DNA of 19,709 bases. It comes from Euperipatoides rowelli. Lineage: Eukaryota; Onychophora; Udeonychophora; Euonychophora; Peripatopsidae. Under the pieces are notes generated by a model. The model saw only the letters and a list, made by a program, of their open reading frames with translations. It was not told the DNA's origin and did no database searches. Position 1 is the first letter of the stretch. Every line of letters starts with the position of its first letter. Position numbers and translations under genes: made by a program. Location of the stretch: NCBI GenBank assembly GCA_003024985.2, contig PXIH01S0001733.1. The stretch is one strand, 5' to 3'. Of this stretch, positions 17,191-19,709 are shown piece after piece.

Positions 17191-18154
17191 TTGTCACTTA
17201 AAAATTGAACTTTAGTTGCATTGTTAATTTGTACTAGTTTGCAAAATAATGACTTTCAATTTTGAAAAGACAAGGCAAATTATCTCCACTGTTTCAGATA
17301 TGTTATATATACAGTACTTTAACTAATGTAATTCTGCTGTAGGGCCTACTCTTAATTTATTAACCTTGGCCATATATAGCAATTATAATCGACTACTACT
17401 AATAATTATTTTATTCTGATACATTTTTAAAATCAAGATATAATAATTTTTATTCTATCATATTTTTAAAATCATTTATAAGTTTTACATTTGTAAAAAA
17501 TTTATTACCATAATATTTGTTTGTTTCAGGTACAGTAACCCCTCCGCCCCCATTAAAATTGGGTTGTGGAGGGGTTATTGCATACATCTTTTTGTGAAAT
17601 TTAAAAAAACCCACTAAGTTCAGAAGACTTATACACCAAAATTATTTTTTTGTTTGTTTTATTCTAAGTTGTTTTAAAATGTATGAGAGGGAAAAAAGTG
17701 CAATATAAACAGGTGCATATACAATAATTAGGGATTATTATATTTCTAGAAAATGCTAGGAGCAGTTAGTATTTGAATTGAAGATTGCTTAAATTCCAAA
17801 TACTGTATAAACAATCATACTAATTTTGAATACATTTAATGGATCTTCAAAATTACTATTCCTTTCCCCAATAACAAAAAAAATCTTTATAGACAAGAAT
17901 TATAGCTAAGTAATGCAATGGGCCACATTCAAGTGTTCACTGGATTCATCGAGTAGCCTAAATTAAGTTCTAACAAATTTTATTAGGATGAAATATTTTT
18001 ACTAGTCTATGGCATTTACATGAATAATAATGTTAGGCTACAAAAAATTGATTTATCGTTAAATCTTATAATTAGATATCAGGCAGAAATTTATTTTCTT
18101 TCATTATTATATTTCAAATGTTTTACTTCTGTTATAACATTCTTTGATTTTTAG
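17191..18154. other. Intronic DNA before BLVRB exon 2, no gene seen
   Basis: AT-rich sequence. The string TTGTTTCAG before 17530 looks like a splice acceptor but opens into a GC-rich hairpin with no coding frame. The true acceptor is TTTTTAG at 18148-18154. Confidence 0.5.
17536..17577. repeat. GC-rich hairpin (TAACCCCTCC arms)
   Basis: TAACCCCTCC (17536-17545) and its exact complement GGAGGGGTTA (17568-17577) enclose a 22-base spacer that itself contains CCCC and GGG, which can pair further. In very AT-rich surroundings this is conspicuous. It may be a tiny MITE or foldback remnant. Confidence 0.75.
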
Positions 18155-18316
18155 GATACCATGTGACAGCATTTGTGCGTAATCCCGCTCGTCTTCCTGA
18201 TGATATCCAGGTAGATTCAGTGATTGTTGGTGATGTTTTAGATCAACGGGCAGTCAATGATGCTCTCAAGGGTAAAGATGGCATTCTGGTAGCTTTGGGA
18301 ACTGGAACCGATTTGA
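18155..18316 (+). CDS. BLVRB: Biliverdin reductase B / NADPH flavin reductase, coding exon 2
   Basis: The exon is bounded by TTTTTAG (acceptor) and A|GTAAAT (donor at 18317), both phase 1. It encodes residue 30 (completed) to the first base of codon 84. YHVTAFVRNPARLP (31-44) equals the YEVTVLVRDSSRLP segment of vertebrate BLVRB, where the arginine of the VR pair contacts the NADPH 2'-phosphate. VIVGDVLD (52-59) is the conserved VVGDVL strand, and LGTGTDLS (77-84) corresponds to LGTRNDLS. Spacing from exon 1 matches the family without gap. The ATG at 18163 is internal, not a start. The remaining roughly 120 residues, including the substrate-pocket half, are not in the window. Confidence 0.9.
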
Positions 18317-18860
18317 GTAAATATTTTACTGTTTTTTTTTTATTATATTTTTAATACCATGCATAATGATGATGATAATGAATGCTAGTGTCTTTCAATG
18401 TATTTTGAATTATGGTATGGATACCAAGATTAATGGGATACAAAAACAGAGTACATATGATTTATTAGTGTTAAGCTTGAGTAAGTAATTTTTTTTTGCT
18501 AGTAAATGAGAGATAATAATGCGGATTATAGGAATAAGAACTATTTGACTTTTGGGTAATGTATAGACTTACATAAGTACAGTAAGTCTACAAGGATATC
18601 AGGTTTTATTTAGCCTTACTGAAAGCGGCAAGTTATCTATTAATGTTTGTATTACATGTGTTTATCCCAACTGACAAGTCCAGCTTAAGGTTCTGGGCAG
18701 AAATGTTTGGGGCAGTATTGAGCCAGTTTAAATTTCTTACAAAAATGCTGTCACTTGCTTCATAACTGCTTTTCATTTACTGAAAAGCAAAAGTTACTAA
18801 GTCCCTTTTTGAGAAACACTCAAGAAAAAAAAAACTAAATAAAATACATAGGCATTTCTG

Positions 18861-19233
18861 TGGCTTCCATAATGTTCAATCTACTAATGGATTGACATCT
18901 TGTGGTTCTCCTCATTTTATCTTTGCAATAAAGAATTGATNTGGCTTCCATAATGGTNAATCTACTAATGGATTGACATANTGTTGTTCTCATTTTATAT
19001 TTACAATAAAGAATTGCTGAGGCTTCCATAATAGTCAATCCAACCATGGATTGAAATATTGTGATTCTAATTTATTTTTGCAATGAAGAATAGCTGTGGC
19101 TTCCATAATGGTTAATCTACTATGGATTGACATGTGTTGTGTATCTCCTCTATTTTTCTTTGTAATAACGAATTGCTGTGGTCAATCTACTAATCCATTG
19201 ACATGTTACAATCTCATTTATCTTTGCAATAAA
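18861..19233. repeat. Minisatellite, five units of 77-82 bp
   Basis: Unit starts are at about 18861, 18942, 19020, 19097 and 19179. Each unit reads TGGCTTCCATAATGGTCAAT, then CTACTAATGGATTGACAT, a variable TGTTGTTCTC stretch, and CATTTTATCTTTGCAATAAA with GAATTGCTG. The fifth unit lacks the CTTCCATAAT part. Three of the four unresolved bases of the window lie here, so the copy number may be misassembled. Short open frames through it on the minus strand simply reflect the repeat. Confidence 0.92.
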
Positions 19234-19607
19234 CAAAGAAAAAATATGTTGGAAAGATAGAAACAGAGATTGATAGTGTTGATGCTTTTAAGGTAATGTT
19301 TCATGTAAAGTACAAAGATAATTTTCTAATGTGTGAGTGAAAGAAAATATCATATTCCTATAGATCTGCATATCATATTATGGAAGCACATACTACATGT
19401 AATGCAAGGATAGTGTTAAAATCATATTTGACTTTACAAGTCATTATTCTGTTTTCTCCAAAAATTTCTGAGCTTTTGCATTAATACTAAATTGTCCTAA
19501 ATTGTATTATAGACATATTGACGCTAAAAAAAATAGGATAACATTATAAAAGTATAATGTGAAATTTGGTATATAATTTCTAATTTTAAACTAGTCAAAA
19601 TCGACGG

Positions 19608-19709
19608 TAATTTTTTGGGGGGTCCCAGGATTTTGTGCCATGTTTGGAAATATGGTAAACACTCCCATGTTATTTGCTCCCCCACCCCCTATCCCCCCAA
19701 AAAAAATTG
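19608..19709. repeat. T/G and C/A homopolymer tracts in inverted arrangement at window edge
   Basis: AATTTTTTGGGGGG (19611-19624) and CCCCCCAAAAAAAATT (about 19693-19708) are inverted relative to each other, with a C-rich stretch between (19677-19699). It may be a small foldback or MITE reaching the window end, or low-complexity sequence. Confidence 0.45.

Larger units (their letters stand above)
5644..18154 (+). other. BLVRB intron 1, 12,511 bp, phase 1
   Basis: It begins GTAAAT at 5644 and ends TTTTTAG at 18154. Both boundaries are fixed by the match of the joined exons to the BLVRB family. The intron is built largely of retroelement relics in both orientations, listed separately. The parts I cannot assign are 5644-6240, 8110-9700, 9890-10340, 13741-14048 and 17191-18154. 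Confidence 0.85.
18317..19709 (+). other. BLVRB intron 2 (partial, continues right)
   Basis: It starts GTAAAT. I looked for the next BLVRB segment (a SEGAxNIV-like stretch) and did not find it, so the intron runs past the window end. It contains the minisatellite below and a homopurine/homopyrimidine-rich end. Confidence 0.75.

Noticed and set aside
17522-17530. TTGTTTCAG as a splice acceptor for an extra BLVRB exon
   Set aside because: What follows is a GC-rich hairpin with no coding match, and exons 1 and 2 already join with no missing residues.
18163-18354. ATG-started 63-codon frame as a separate small gene
   Set aside because: It is BLVRB exon 2. The ATG is internal and the last dozen codons read into intron 2 past the GTAAAT donor.

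Overview
The window is animal nuclear DNA. It is AT-rich, has spliced genes with GT..AG introns of many kilobases, and is packed with decayed transposons, microsatellites and a minisatellite. Four isolated N bases (5199, 18941, 18958, 18981) suggest a draft assembly. The two host genes and the retroelement families point to an invertebrate. The kinase N-terminus resembles the invertebrate MAP4K3/5 (happyhour) type and one LINE resembles those I associate with ticks and other arthropods, but the sequence alone does not fix the phylum.

There are two host genes, arranged head to head. On the minus strand a 34-codon first coding exon (5076-5177) encodes the N-terminus of a MAP4K3/MAP4K5-type germinal-centre kinase. 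It ends exactly after the glycine-rich loop, and its first intron fills the rest of the window to the left (1-5075). On the plus strand a biliverdin reductase B / NADPH flavin reductase (BLVRB) gene begins at 5556. Exon 1 (5556-5643) carries the NADPH-binding GxxGxxG loop and exon 2 (18155-18316) carries the rest of the N-terminal Rossmann half. The two ATGs are 378 bp apart, so the intergenic segment is probably a shared bidirectional promoter. The last BLVRB exons lie beyond the right edge.

The 12.5-kb first intron of BLVRB is a transposon graveyard. From left to right it holds: remains of LINE reverse transcriptases on the plus strand (6425-7702); a foldback element (7867-8076); a long TA/TATG/TG microsatellite (9711-9889); a ~3.2-kb minus-strand LINE with recognisable endonuclease, RT and C-terminal parts and extreme strand asymmetry (10480-13740); a minus-strand Ty3/gypsy pol relic (14049-16705) with a ~250-bp segment inverted inside its integrase; and a plus-strand Ty1/copia RT relic (16711-17190). 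A five-unit, ~80-bp minisatellite lies in BLVRB intron 2 (18861-19233).

The kinase intron on the left holds two well-delimited non-autonomous DNA transposons. One is a piggyBac-like MITE with TTAA duplications (107-336) and the other a 149-bp hAT-like MITE with an 8-bp target duplication (3518-3682). A near-perfect palindrome lies at 775-848. I found no RNA gene, CRISPR array or prokaryotic feature.
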